From: Labrenzia sp. OB1
GTDB lineage: Bacteria > Pseudomonadota > Alphaproteobacteria > Rhizobiales > Stappiaceae
Length of the DNA: 64,000 bases
Reading direction: 5' to 3'
Assembly (NCBI RefSeq): GCF_001624695.1
Contig: NZ_JSEP01000012.1
Span: forward strand, 62,001 to 126,000
Translations under genes and position numbers: made by a program
The notes under the pieces: model-generated
What the model was told of the DNA's origin: nothing
Databases searched by the model: none
What the model saw: only the letters and a program-made list of their open reading frames with translations
Shown here: piece after piece, positions 55,829 to 64,000 of the stretch
How the letters are laid out: each line of letters opens with the position of its first letter
How positions within the stretch are numbered: the first letter of the stretch is position 1

Positions 55829-56980
55829 TCAATCAGTTCCTTTGTTCGGCTTGTCGATTTCAGGCTGTCCATCGCCTGAAAACGCGGGCATCAGGATCCG
55901 GAAAACGGTTTTGTGGCGCTGGCTGTCGCATTCGATCACGCCGCCATGGTCACCGATTATCTTGGCGACGAGCGCCAGTCCGAGGCCGGATCCGTTGGTT
56001 TTTGTGGATATGAAAGGCTCGAAAAGATGCGGCAGCAGATCTTCCGGCACGCCGGGACCATTGTCCTGTACGCAAAATTCAAGCGGTAGCCCGACCTTCT
56101 CTGCCGTACCGGGAACGGACAGCCGCACACCGGGACGGAAGGCGGTCGAGATACGGATCTCACCGTCCGGGTCATCGCCGATCGCTTCGCTGGCATTCTT
56201 GATCAGGTTCAGGAAAACCTGGATGAGCTGGTCCTTGTTGGCAAACACAGCCGGCAGGGAGGGATCGTAAATTTCATGGATCTTCTTGCCGCGCGCAAAG
56301 CCACTGTCGGAGAGCCGTTTCACATGATCGAGCACCACGTGAATATTCACCGGCTCGCGCTCGATTGGCCGCTCGTCGGAGAAAACCTCCATCCGATCGA
56401 CAAGTTTCACGATCCGGTCCGTTTCATCCATAATGAGGCGCGTCAGGGCGCGGTCTTCATTTGGAACCGACTGCTCGATCAATTGCGCCGCGCCGCGAAT
56501 GCCTGACAAAGGGTTCTTGATTTCGTGAGCCAGCATGGCGGCCAGACCCGTGACAGTGCGGGCAGCCCCTCTGGAAGTGAGCTGGCGGTCGATCTTTTCC
56601 GCCATCGTGCGTTCCTGAAACATCAGCACGACGGCGCCCGGGCGATCTGCGACGGGGGCGGCGTTTATGTCGACCACCCGTGGCGCGCCTATGCGCGGAG
56701 TGCCGATATCGACCTTGTACTCGTTGACCGCAGCGCCGCGGTCGCGCACCTGTTCGATCAGGGTCAGGAGCGGACTGCCGAAAGGAACAAAATCGCTGAT
56801 GGGGTGGCGTCTCAGGACCGACACACTTGAGCGCATGAAGATCTCCGCCGCCATGTTTGCCGATTCAATGACACCGTCGGGCGCCACGAGAAGCACCGGA
56901 TGCGGCAGGGCATCCAGAATGGTCGGCCCGTCGCTGGCAAGTGCGGCCGTCCGGCCTGTCGCAGACACAAAATCCGTCAC
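55829..56980 (-). CDS. ntrB: Nitrogen sensor kinase NtrB (GlnL)
   Basis: A 383-residue soluble histidine kinase responding to PII. It has an N-terminal PAS domain (residues ~20-125), HisKA with phospho-His in [17 protein letters not shown] near 148-164, and HATPase_c with [33 protein letters not shown] and [13 protein letters not shown]. It starts with GTG at 56980, overlapping the dusB stop by 4 bp. Confidence 0.95.
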   Translation of the reverse strand: MTDFVSATGRTAALASDGPTILDALPHPVLLVAPDGVIESANMAAEIFMRSSVSVLRRHPISDFVPFGSPLLTLIEQVRDRGAAVNEYKVDIGTPRIGAPRVVDINAAPVADRPGAVVLMFQERTMAEKIDRQLTSRGAARTVTGLAAMLAHEIKNPLSGIRGAAQLIEQSVPNEDRALTRLIMDETDRIVKLVDRMEVFSDERPIEREPVNIHVVLDHVKRLSDSGFARGKKIHEIYDPSLPAVFANKDQLIQVFLNLIKNASEAIGDDPDGEIRISTAFRPGVRLSVPGTAEKVGLPLEFCVQDNGPGVPEDLLPHLFEPFISTKTNGSGLGLALVAKIIGDHGGVIECDSQRHKTVFRILMPAFSGDGQPEIDKPNKGTD

Positions 56981-57975
56981 GCGGCTGTCCGTTTGTTCGA
57001 GGAAGAAAACCAGTCCGCTGCAAGACGCATCACCTGCGCCGGCTGACTGGACGTCATAAGCGTTTTCCGGAGTGCTCCGGAACAGGCGTCTCCGCCGTCG
57101 GCAGCGTCCATGTACCAGCCGAGATGCTTGCGCGCGATGCGCAGCCCCTGCGCCTGGCCGTAGTGGCTCAAAATGGCTTCATAGTGCTCGTTGACCAGGT
57201 CGGCCAGATCAATGCCGGCCGGTTCCGGCAGACGCTCTCCCGTCGCCAGGAAACGGCTGACATGGCCGGGCAGCCAGGGCCGCCCATAAGCGCCACGGCC
57301 AATCATCACGCCATCTGCCCGCGAAGCCGAAAGCATACGTGCCGCGTCCTCAAAAATTTTGCAGTCGCCATTGGCGATCAAAGGTATTGAAACCGCATCC
57401 CGAACGGCTGCGATAGCCTCCCAGTCTGCGGTACCCTTGTAAAACTGGCAGCGCGTGCGTCCATGAACCGTGATCAGTTGAACGCCGGCGGCCTCGGCGC
57501 GCCGCGCCAGTTCCGGCGCATTGATGGACTGCTCGTCCCAGCCAAGTCGCATTTTCAGGCTCACGGGAACTTCGACGGCCTTCACGGTCGCATCGATCAG
57601 CGAAAGAGCATGATCGAGATCGCGCATCAGCGCGGAGCCGGAATAGCCGGAGGTCACTTTTTTGGCCGGACAGCCCATGTTGATGTCAATGACGTCTGCG
57701 CCAAGACCGGCAATGACCTTCGCCGCCTCCCCCATCCAACGCGCCTCACGGCCCGCGAGCTGCACCACATGCAGCCCCTTGCGCTGTGATTCCGCACGCA
57801 TCTGGGTTTCCGCGTCCCCTCTCATAAAGGATTCGCTGGCGACCATTTCACTGACCACCATACCTGCGCCATATCTTGCGGCCAGCCTGCGGAACGGCAG
57901 ATCGGTGACGCCGGACATCGGCGCAAGCACCGCCCTGCCGGGTATTACATGACGTCCAATAGAGATCGTTTTCAT
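56977..57975 (-). CDS. dusB: tRNA-dihydrouridine synthase DusB
   Basis: A 332-residue FMN enzyme that reduces uridine in tRNA. It shows [15 protein letters not shown] near residues 17-31, [11 protein letters not shown] near 97-107 with the catalytic Cys, [15 protein letters not shown] near 165-179 and [11 protein letters not shown] near 200-210. It is transcriptionally linked to ntrBC, the usual dusB(nifR3)-ntrB-ntrC order. A GTG at 57987 would add four residues. Confidence 0.95.
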   Translation of the reverse strand: MKTISIGRHVIPGRAVLAPMSGVTDLPFRRLAARYGAGMVVSEMVASESFMRGDAETQMRAESQRKGLHVVQLAGREARWMGEAAKVIAGLGADVIDINMGCPAKKVTSGYSGSALMRDLDHALSLIDATVKAVEVPVSLKMRLGWDEQSINAPELARRAEAAGVQLITVHGRTRCQFYKGTADWEAIAAVRDAVSIPLIANGDCKIFEDAARMLSASRADGVMIGRGAYGRPWLPGHVSRFLATGERLPEPAGIDLADLVNEHYEAILSHYGQAQGLRIARKHLGWYMDAADGGDACSGALRKTLMTSSQPAQVMRLAADWFSSSNKRTAA

Positions 57976-58036
57976 CACTGGCGACACAAGGCTCTCTTCT
58001 TCTGCTCATTGCCTGTGCATTTTACAGATTGCCTAT

Positions 58037-58064
58037 ATTGTAGACAAATTCCGCAGCGCAACAA
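58037..58064 (-). promoter_or_regulatory. Candidate promoter of dusB-ntrBC
   Basis: On the minus strand TTGTTG (58064-58059) and TACAAT (58042-58037) are spaced by 16 bases and lie about 62 bp before the dusB start. It fits a sigma70-type promoter but was found by eye only. Confidence 0.35.
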
Positions 58065-58144
58065 GTCAAAATTTGCAGTCGATACAAGTTCTTCGTTAAA
58101 GACGGTCAGATGGTTTCGGAATGCCCCCTGCAAGGAGACCTTAA

Positions 58145-59410
58145 ATGGCCAAAACGGCGGCAGCCCTCGTTGTTGCTGCTGGGCGTGGGTCACGCCTGGC
58201 GGATCCACGAACTTCAGTGCCCAAACAATACCGGCTTCTTGCCGGGCACCCGGTGCTGACCCATACACTGAACGCTCTGGGGAATCATCCCCGGATTTCA
58301 CATATGGTCACCGTCATGCATCCGGACGACATCGGCCTTTATGACGAGGCCGTTTCGGTGGCCTCCGAGACCTGGTCGCACAAACTGGTCCAGGCTGTAT
58401 TCGGAGGCGAAACCCGGCAAGAGTCCGTTCATGCGGGCCTCAAGGCTCTGTCAGCCACCTCCTGCGACTACGTCCTGATCCATGACGCCGCGCGTCCCTT
58501 TCTGATCCATGACGTCATCGACAGGGTGCTCGATAAACTTGACGGCGGGGCGGAAGGTGCGCTTGCCGCCACGCAGGTTGTCGATACTCTCAAGAAACAG
58601 ATAGAGCCCGGCCAGCCGCTGGAAACAATTGACCGGGAGAACCTCTGGGCAGCACAAACGCCGCAGGCATTTTCGCTTTCGCGGATTTCCAGAGCTCACG
58701 AAAACGCCGCGCAAGCCGCTCACACGGCCTTTCCCGACGACACCAGTCTTGCGGAATGGGACGGAATGACGGTCGTCCTGAGCGCAGGCGATCCCGCGAA
58801 TTTCAAGATCACGACCGCAGCCGATCTCAGGCGTGCGGAGCAACAGGCGAGTTTGCTGACAATGTCCCAGCCCCATTCCACAGACCGCCCGCTTTCCGAA
58901 CTGACCGATATACGCACCGGCATCGGTTACGATGTCCATGCGTTCGATGACGGTGACGCGGTCATTCTCGGCGGCGTTAGCCTGCCCCATACACAAAAGC
59001 TCAAGGGCCACTCCGACGCCGATGTCGTTCTGCACGCCATTACCGACGCGACGCTCGGCGCAATCGGCGCAGGGGATATCGGCCAGCATTTCCCCCCGAC
59101 AAATCCTCTTTGGAAAGGCGCATCTTCCGCCATGTTTCAGGAAGACGCCATGCGCCGGCTGTCGGACATGGGTGGCCGCCTCGCTCATATCGACGTGACA
59201 ATCGTCTGCGAGGAACCGAAGATCGGCCCTCACCGGGACAGGATCCGCACGTCGATTGCGGAAATCTGCCGCCTGCCGCTGTCCCGGGTCTCCGTTAAGG
59301 CGACGACTTCGGAAAGACTGGGCTTCACCGGCCGCAAGGAGGGAATCGCCGCCCTCGCCAGCGTGACGGTGAGACTGCCTTTCGAAGAATATGAAGGAGA
59401 CGCAACATGA
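58145..59410 (+). CDS. ispDF: Bifunctional IspD/IspF isoprenoid enzyme
   Basis: A 421-residue fusion that makes CDP-methylerythritol from MEP and later cyclises CDP-ME 2-phosphate in the non-mevalonate pathway. The IspD domain (about 1-235) shows [13 protein letters not shown] near 9-21 and DAARPFL near 116-122. The IspF domain (about 258-418) shows GIGYDVHAF near 259-267 and [14 protein letters not shown] near 291-304. AAGGAG precedes the ATG. The fusion is common in alphaproteobacteria. Confidence 0.96.
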   Translation: MAKTAAALVVAAGRGSRLADPRTSVPKQYRLLAGHPVLTHTLNALGNHPRISHMVTVMHPDDIGLYDEAVSVASETWSHKLVQAVFGGETRQESVHAGLKALSATSCDYVLIHDAARPFLIHDVIDRVLDKLDGGAEGALAATQVVDTLKKQIEPGQPLETIDRENLWAAQTPQAFSLSRISRAHENAAQAAHTAFPDDTSLAEWDGMTVVLSAGDPANFKITTAADLRRAEQQASLLTMSQPHSTDRPLSELTDIRTGIGYDVHAFDDGDAVILGGVSLPHTQKLKGHSDADVVLHAITDATLGAIGAGDIGQHFPPTNPLWKGASSAMFQEDAMRRLSDMGGRLAHIDVTIVCEEPKIGPHRDRIRTSIAEICRLPLSRVSVKATTSERLGFTGRKEGIAALASVTVRLPFEEYEGDAT

Positions 59411-59916
59411 CTGACAGGACACCACGCAGTCTCGATGACCTCACCCCGCTTGCGCAAACCGTTCTCGATGCCTTGACGGCCGCAGGCAAGATGGTGGCCA
59501 CCGCAGAATCCTGCACCGGAGGCCTGATTTGCGGAACGCTTACGGAAGTCGCGGGCTCATCCGCAGCTGTCGACCGCGGCTTCGTCACCTATTCCAATGA
59601 GGCGAAAACCGAGATGCTGGGCGTGCCCGCCGACCTGATCGTTAAAGTCGGCGCCGTCAGCAAGGAAGTCGCCATTGCCATGGCGGAAGGCGCTCTTGCG
59701 CGATCCGACGCGGACGTTGCGGTTGCCGTTACGGGAGTCGCCGGCCCGGGTGGAGGCAGTGAGGAAAAACCGGTGGGAACGGTTCATGTCGCCGTCGCGT
59801 GCAAGGGAAAACCATCCGGTCATGTTCACTGCTGGTTTGCGGATAGAGGCAGAAAGTCCATCCGCCTCGAGACGGTACAGACTGCCTTAACATCTATTCT
59901 AAATGCGCTTTCCTGA
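59407..59916 (+). CDS. pncC: CinA C-terminal domain protein, NMN amidohydrolase (PncC)
   Basis: A 169-residue stand-alone CinA C-terminal domain that deamidates nicotinamide mononucleotide in NAD salvage. The core motifs are [22 protein letters not shown] near residues 31-52, [15 protein letters not shown] near 59-73 and [18 protein letters not shown] near 113-130. It overlaps ispDF by 4 bp (ATGA). Confidence 0.92.
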   Translation: MTDRTPRSLDDLTPLAQTVLDALTAAGKMVATAESCTGGLICGTLTEVAGSSAAVDRGFVTYSNEAKTEMLGVPADLIVKVGAVSKEVAIAMAEGALARSDADVAVAVTGVAGPGGGSEEKPVGTVHVAVACKGKPSGHVHCWFADRGRKSIRLETVQTALTSILNALS

Positions 59917-60019
59917 GTAAAATATCATTAATATTACAGTTATTTACGACTGGATTATCTAAACTTGAAAAGTACTGTTGCCTCCATCAGAATTCTTCTG
60001 CCCCCGAAAGCAGCAATAC

Positions 60020-60487
60020 ATGAAGATAACATCAGCGACGATTTTTGTAATTTTATCCGTCGGCAGCACAGTATTTGCGGATAATTTTATACAACTTGGA
60101 GATTTTTATCTTATTTCGCGGGATCGTTACGGTTACTTCGTCGGAAGCCACAAACTTTTTAGAAATAACTACAGGGGACTAAATAAAGTTTCCTACTGCA
60201 ACCGCGACTATTTCGTGCGCAGCCATTCCGTCGCCTGGACGGAAGTCGAGAGCCGTCGCGGCAATGTCGTGCGCATCGAGTATAATTTCGGCCGCGGCTG
60301 GAGACCCATATGCGAAGGTCCGCAAGATCAGGTCACCTTGACGGATATCGGGATAGACATGAGCGCCGACGACGTTCTTGAGACCGCGGACGAGAGCGCC
60401 GCTGGCCAGAGCCGTCTGTCCTCTATCGGAGCCATGTTTCAGACCGAAAATTCTGGAAACACAGACAGCGGTTTTCACAAACGCTGA
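60020..60487 (+). CDS. Small exported two-cysteine protein, paralogue 1 of 3
   Basis: A 155-residue protein I do not recognise. The signal peptide spans residues 1-20 (MKIT..., ending VFA before DNF). In the mature part are GSH at 42-44, Cys60 in SYCNRDYFVR, VAWT at 71-74, Cys98 in GWRPIC and LTDIG near 105-109. Two cysteines are the only ones present, suggesting one disulfide. ATG 60020 is used because the longer frame hides the signal peptide. The gene start and the 100 bp before it are AT-rich compared with neighbours. Confidence 0.75.
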   Translation: MKITSATIFVILSVGSTVFADNFIQLGDFYLISRDRYGYFVGSHKLFRNNYRGLNKVSYCNRDYFVRSHSVAWTEVESRRGNVVRIEYNFGRGWRPICEGPQDQVTLTDIGIDMSADDVLETADESAAGQSRLSSIGAMFQTENSGNTDSGFHKR

Positions 60488-60661
60488 CTTGTCTGTACTG
60501 CCGATATCTCACACAGTTTGCCTGTTCAGGCTCATGAAGCATCGGGAGTATAAATTTTTAATAAAAGCAGCCTCCATTTCGAAACAGCTTTTACAAAGAC
60601 TTGCTGTAGCGATCAGCATACAAGAAAAAATCCCTATAAAATCGCACTACAGGATAAGGTA

Positions 60662-61150
60662 ATGTCAATCAGAAACGCAATGCTTGCCGCGGGTGTTCTT
60701 ATCCTGGCTGCGGCGGAGGCCTTCGCAGGAAGCGACCTGCCCCAGGCCGGAGATACCTACATTATTTCGCGCGACGAATATCACGGTTTCCGAGGATCCC
60801 ATCGCATCTACAACAGGGTGGCCGATGGACTGGTGAAAGTGGAGTATTGCGGCCGTTCCTATTGGGTCCGTTTCGCGACAGTTGCCTGGACACAGTTGGA
60901 AGTCGAACGGGAAAATGCCGTGCGCGTCGAGTTCAATCGGGGCAAGGGATGGCGGCCAATTTGCGCGCATCCTGAAAGGCAGGTAACCTTGCTTGATCTG
61001 GGAGTTCAGGAAGACCCGAGGGTCGTGGTTCAAAATGATGGCGTACCGGATCAACGCGTGAACCGTTTCGCGACCATTATAAGCTCCTTCCGGACAACAA
61101 CAGTCGATGATGCGGCCAAATCGTTTCATGGCCGCCAAAAAGACAAGTAA
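60662..61150 (+). CDS. Small exported two-cysteine protein, paralogue 2 of 3
   Basis: A 162-residue protein with a signal peptide (residues 1-22, ending AFA before GSD). It aligns with the preceding gene throughout: TYIISRDEYHGFRGSH versus FYLISRDRYGYFVGSH, Cys63 in EYCGRSYWVR, VAWT at 74-77, Cys101 in KGWRPIC, and LLDLG. The spacing between the two cysteines is 38, as in paralogue 1. CAGGATAAGG lies just ahead of the ATG. Unknown function. Confidence 0.78.
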   Translation: MSIRNAMLAAGVLILAAAEAFAGSDLPQAGDTYIISRDEYHGFRGSHRIYNRVADGLVKVEYCGRSYWVRFATVAWTQLEVERENAVRVEFNRGKGWRPICAHPERQVTLLDLGVQEDPRVVVQNDGVPDQRVNRFATIISSFRTTTVDDAAKSFHGRQKDK

Positions 61151-61226
61151 GGCTCAAGTAAGCCTGACATCGTATAATTCGAAAATAGCTGGGGTGAACT
61201 GAACACGCAGGATAAGGAATTTCAAA

Positions 61227-61673
61227 ATGAAACGCTTGATAGCGTTCCTGGTCTTCGCGATTGCCACAAGCGGCTGTCTGACCGGGACGGCGCTTGGCCA
61301 AAGTGATTTCTACATCCGCTCCAACTACTCCAATGGCGGTTTCACAGGATCTCACGAGATTCTGCGCAAACCGAAAGAAGGCTATTACGAAGCACTCTAC
61401 TGCAACATGACCTTCTGGGTTTCCTCAAGCACGGTTGCCTGGACCGAAGAGCAGGCGGAAGCCGGTCAAACACTGGTGGTGGAAGAAGACAACGGCGCGG
61501 TTTCCAGAAGCGGCCGAAAGATAGTCTGCGAAGACTACAAGTCTTTCGCCACACTGGAAGATCTCGGACTGAAGCCCTCGGAAATAGAAGAAATTCGCGG
61601 AACCGGCGATACCGTCAGAACGAAATCGAGCCGTCTCCGGACGATCCGCGACGCCTTCAAGCAATTCAAGTAG
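61227..61673 (+). CDS. Small exported two-cysteine protein, paralogue 3 of 3
   Basis: A 148-residue protein, the most diverged copy. The signal sequence is MKRLIAFLVFAIATSGCLTGTALG, with cleavage probably before QSDF; the internal SGC is not a good lipobox. It keeps GSH at 41-43, Cys59 in LYCNMTFWV, VAWT at 70-73, Cys101 in KIVC and LEDLG. Spacing GSH-Cys-VAWT is identical in all three copies. A TATAAT at 61173-61178 and CAGGATAAGG at 61207-61216 precede it. Unknown function. Confidence 0.78.
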   Translation: MKRLIAFLVFAIATSGCLTGTALGQSDFYIRSNYSNGGFTGSHEILRKPKEGYYEALYCNMTFWVSSSTVAWTEEQAEAGQTLVVEEDNGAVSRSGRKIVCEDYKSFATLEDLGLKPSEIEEIRGTGDTVRTKSSRLRTIRDAFKQFK

Positions 61674-61717
61674 GTCCTGAACGGTTTCGCGGCGGAAGAA
61701 CAGCCGGGACAGAAAAG

Positions 61718-62170
61718 TCAGATCCCGTAGACTTCGTCCGCCCGCGTTTCAAAGGCGCTCGAGAATTTTCGGAAAGCCCTGTCGAACATGACCCCCATCA
61801 GGGAGCCGAGCGTCCGGCTGCGGAATTCATAGGAAATATAGAAACCGACGCTGCTGACCCCGTCGCCCATATTCTCGAAAGTCCAGGTATTCTCGAGATG
61901 CTTGAACGGCCCGTCGAGATATTCCACCAGGATCGTGCGCTCAGCGGGTCGCAATTCCACACGGCTGGTGAACGTTTCCTTGAAAAGCTTGTAGGCCACG
62001 GTCATGTCGGCAACCAGAACGGTGTTCCCGTTCTCGAGTTCCTTGCGCCCGCGAACCTGCAGGTCCTGACACAACGGAACGAACTGCGGATACTGTTCCA
62101 CATCCGCGACCAGACGGAACATGTCGTCGGCGTTGTGACTGACTTTGTGATTGGATGAATAACTGGGCAT
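61718..62170 (-). CDS. COQ10/RatA-like START-domain protein
   Basis: A 150-residue SRPBCC-fold protein of the coenzyme Q-binding COQ10/RatA family. It shows VADVEQYPQFVPLCQDLQV near residues 21-39, TVAYKLFKETFTSRVEL near 57-73, LDGPFKHLENTWTF near 86-99 and a C-terminal FETRADEVYG. It probably helps ubiquinone function; the RatA toxin name for the family is not supported by context. Same strand as lipA, 79 bp downstream. Confidence 0.9.
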   Translation of the reverse strand: MPSYSSNHKVSHNADDMFRLVADVEQYPQFVPLCQDLQVRGRKELENGNTVLVADMTVAYKLFKETFTSRVELRPAERTILVEYLDGPFKHLENTWTFENMGDGVSSVGFYISYEFRSRTLGSLMGVMFDRAFRKFSSAFETRADEVYGI

Positions 62171-62203
62171 TCAGTGTGTCTGACCGTGTTGCAATCCGTT
62201 TCC

Positions 62204-62234
62204 TCGGCCGTCCCGCTCCTTCGGGACCGGCCGA
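62204..62234. other. GC-rich hairpin between lipA and the COQ10-like gene
   Basis: TCGGCCGTCCCG (62204-62215) pairs with CGGGACCGGCCGA (62222-62234) with one bulged base and a 6-base loop. No T-run follows on either strand. It may stabilise the lipA 3' end or be a REP-like element similar to the one at 40.6 kb. Confidence 0.45.
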
Positions 62235-62249
62235 CCCGTAGACCTGATT

Positions 62250-63224
62250 TCAGCGTCCGAGCTTTGCCATGCGGGCGGCGCGCAGATCCGAGAAGTCCTC
62301 CCCGGCATGATGCGACGAACGGGTCAGGGGGCTGGCGGAGACTTTCAGGAAGCCCTTGGCGTAGGCAATGCGCTCATAACCCTTGAATTCTTCCGGCGTC
62401 ACGAATGACAGGACCGGATGGTGTTTTTTTGACGGCTGAAGATACTGGCCGATTGTCAGAAAATCCACATCGGCCGCGCGCAGATCATCCATCAACTGAA
62501 GAACTTCGTTCCGTTCTTCGCCGAGGCCGACCATGATGCCGGACTTGGTGAACATTTCCGGATCAAGCTCTTTCGTCTTCTGGAGAATGCGGATCGAATG
62601 GAAATAGCGCGCACCGGGGCGGACAGTCAGATATTTCGAAGGCACGGTCTCCAGATTATGATTGAAGACATCAGGCTTCGCCTCGACCACGATCTCCAGA
62701 GCGCCCTCCTTGCGCAGGAAATCCGGGGTCAGAACTTCAACCGTGGTTGAAGGCGAGGTCTTGCGTATGGCGCCGATCACATCGGCGAAATGCCGTGCAC
62801 CGCCATCGTCAAGATCATCCCGGTCCACGGATGTGATGACAACATGTTCAAGTCCCATGGCAGCCACTGCATCTGCAACGCCCTGGGCCTCTTTGGTGTC
62901 AACGGGTCCGGGCATGCCCGTGCGCACATTGCAAAACGCGCATGCGCGCGTGCAGGTGTCGCCGAGGATCATGAAACTGGCGTGTTTCTTGGACCAGCAT
63001 TCGCCGATATTCGGGCAGCCGGCTTCCTCGCAAACAGTCACCAGATTGTTTGCGCGCACCACAGCCTGGGTTTCGCGGTAGATCGGCGAGGTCGGCGCCT
63101 TGACACGGATCCATTTGGGCTTGCGCTGCACCGGATTGTCCGGACGGTGAGCCTTTTCCGGATGGCGCGGGCGCGCATCGGACTTTTCCCGGGGGCGATT
63201 GAGCGTATTGACGATCGTAACCAT
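62250..63224 (-). CDS. lipA: Lipoyl synthase
   Basis: A 324-residue radical-SAM enzyme inserting two sulfurs into octanoyl groups of E2 and GcvH. The auxiliary-cluster motif [12 protein letters not shown] is near residues 67-78, the radical-SAM motif [10 protein letters not shown] near 93-102, and a C-terminal RSSHHAGE supplies the conserved serine. The basic N-terminal ~45 residues are typical. The start ATG is at 63224. Confidence 0.97.
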   Translation of the reverse strand: MVTIVNTLNRPREKSDARPRHPEKAHRPDNPVQRKPKWIRVKAPTSPIYRETQAVVRANNLVTVCEEAGCPNIGECWSKKHASFMILGDTCTRACAFCNVRTGMPGPVDTKEAQGVADAVAAMGLEHVVITSVDRDDLDDGGARHFADVIGAIRKTSPSTTVEVLTPDFLRKEGALEIVVEAKPDVFNHNLETVPSKYLTVRPGARYFHSIRILQKTKELDPEMFTKSGIMVGLGEERNEVLQLMDDLRAADVDFLTIGQYLQPSKKHHPVLSFVTPEEFKGYERIAYAKGFLKVSASPLTRSSHHAGEDFSDLRAARMAKLGR

Positions 63225-63279
63225 GCAACTTACCTGTCGTTATTCCCTTGAAAGGTCAAGTCTCAAACCCAATTGCCAG

Positions 63280-63720
63280 CTATGTTCCAACTGCAGAACT
63301 CACAAGTGTTTCGAGCCGCTGCCGCGCCGTTTCGGACAGCGGCTGGGATTTGCGCGTTGCCTCATTCATCTGAACGGCCACCGTCACGGCCCGGGCGACA
63401 GGGATACCGTCCTGAAACACGCACTGGAAAAGCCTGAACGAACTTCGCCCGACTTCGCTCACGGCCGTGCCGATTTCAACATCCCCGGGCCAGTTGATTT
63501 CGGCCAGGAAATCGAGTTCCAGACGGGCGATCACGAAGGCAGCCCCCTCTCCGGCAAGCCCCTCTCGATAAAGCAGATCAACGCGGCCGGTTTCCAGAAA
63601 CGTGGAAAAAACTGCGTTGTTCACATGACCCTGCCGGTCGGTGTCGCAGTAGCGCAGCTTGTCGCTCGTCCTGAGCGGAAACGCCTCGATCCCGGCCAAA
63701 CTGGCATTCGCCGTCGTCAC
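63280..63720 (-). CDS. Hot-dog acyl-CoA thioesterase (4HBT/YbgC-like)
   Basis: A 146-residue thioesterase-fold protein. RYCDTDRQGHVNNAVFSTFLETGR near residues 23-46 has the catalytic Asp and the His-Asn-Asn of the family, and ARLELDFLAEINWPGDVEIGTAV follows. It starts with GTG at 63720, overlapping the upstream gene stop by 4 bp. It probably hydrolyses a short or medium acyl-CoA; substrate unknown. Confidence 0.85.
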   Translation of the reverse strand: MTTANASLAGIEAFPLRTSDKLRYCDTDRQGHVNNAVFSTFLETGRVDLLYREGLAGEGAAFVIARLELDFLAEINWPGDVEIGTAVSEVGRSSFRLFQCVFQDGIPVARAVTVAVQMNEATRKSQPLSETARQRLETLVSSAVGT

Positions 63721-63956
63721 TTGAACATCTTCTTCCAGATGAACAGAAACAGGACGGCTCCCAGAACGGCGATGATCAGCCGGTCCAGGATCCCTCCGGT
63801 CACATTCAAATTCAGGATGGAGGCGAGTTCGCCCCCGATCAGCGCCCCGACGAGACCGACGACGAGGCTTCCAAGAAAGCCTCCCCGGCTGTTGAGCACC
63901 CTGTGGGCAACCGCGCCCGCGATGAGGCCGATGATAACCGTGATGATCAATCCCAT
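63717..63956 (-). CDS. GlsB/YeaQ/YmgE family membrane protein
   Basis: A 79-residue membrane protein with three hydrophobic segments rich in glycine: LIITVIIGLIAGAVAHRVL, GFLGSLVVGLVGALIGG and DRLIIAVLGAVLFLFIWKK. This is the 'transglycosylase-associated' family, often linked with stress, of unknown molecular function. ATG ending at 63956 has GGAG 10 bases upstream; a TTG start at 63977 is possible. Confidence 0.88.
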   Translation of the reverse strand: MGLIITVIIGLIAGAVAHRVLNSRGGFLGSLVVGLVGALIGGELASILNLNVTGGILDRLIIAVLGAVLFLFIWKKMFK

Positions 63957-64000
63957 CGCAGCAGTCTCCGCTATCAAATCAGGCCAGCAGCCGCGCGATC

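Noticed and set aside
61718..62170. RatA toxin of a toxin-antitoxin pair
   Set aside because: The START-fold family is shared with COQ10, there is no antitoxin-like partner, and it lies next to lipA; a ubiquinone-related role is more likely.

Overview
The window looks like a chromosomal segment of a GC-rich alphaproteobacterium. The block dusB-ntrB-ntrC-ntrY-ntrX-trkA-dat-hfq-hflX-mazG is the conserved gene order of Rhizobiales and relatives. The vitamin B6 catabolic enzymes closely resemble, from memory, those of Mesorhizobium loti. A Stappiaceae-type (Roseibium/Labrenzia) marine bacterium is my guess, not something proved here. I recognised no rRNA, tRNA, CRISPR array or insertion sequence.

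Layout. (1) 1-854: the 3' part of fumC. (2) 990-20974: a vitamin B6 degradation locus. All enzymes of the Mesorhizobium-type pathway are recognisable: pyridoxine 4-oxidase, pyridoxamine-pyruvate transaminase, pyridoxal 4-dehydrogenase, 4-pyridoxolactonase, 4-pyridoxate dehydrogenase, FHMPC dehydrogenase, HMPDC decarboxylase, MHPC oxygenase and AAMS hydrolase. They are interleaved with a BMP-type ABC importer, a TRAP transporter, a PEBP-like protein and an AA_synth/DUF1185 protein, and a divergent GntR/FCD regulator controls the head of the locus. (3) 21401-31875: a DUF3291 protein, then a minus-strand sugar or sugar-acid operon (two permeases, ATPase, binding protein, VOC protein, TIM-barrel isomerase, enolase-superfamily enzyme, PD40 protein). 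Opposite it lie an aldo/keto reductase and a LacI regulator. (4) 32131-35943: a PHA synthase, a DMT transporter and a Stf0-like sulfotransferase. (5) 35999-45331: reductive pyrimidine catabolism (RutR-type regulator, omega-aminotransferase, cupin, carbamoyl-beta-alanine amidohydrolase, dihydropyrimidinase, NMT1-type ABC importer lacking a binding protein), with an exact RutR operator in front. (6) 45405-59916: housekeeping and nitrogen regulation (mazG, hflX, hfq, dat, trkA, ntrXY, ntrCB, dusB, ispDF, cinA). (7) 60020-61673: three tandem, diverged paralogues of a small exported two-cysteine protein I do not recognise. (8) 61718-63956: a COQ10-like protein, lipA, a hot-dog thioesterase and a GlsB/YeaQ membrane protein.

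The accessory part is three catabolic modules (B6 vitamers, a sugar or sugar acid, pyrimidines). Each carries its own importer and local regulator, and each regulator has a plausible operator visible in the sequence. The least explained element is the tandem exported-protein family at 60-61.7 kb. Other points worth a look are the PEBP and DUF1185 genes inside the B6 operon, an intrinsic terminator just after the sugar-binding-protein gene, an orphan plus-strand terminator between ntrC and ntrY, and the missing GAFTGA loop in NtrX.
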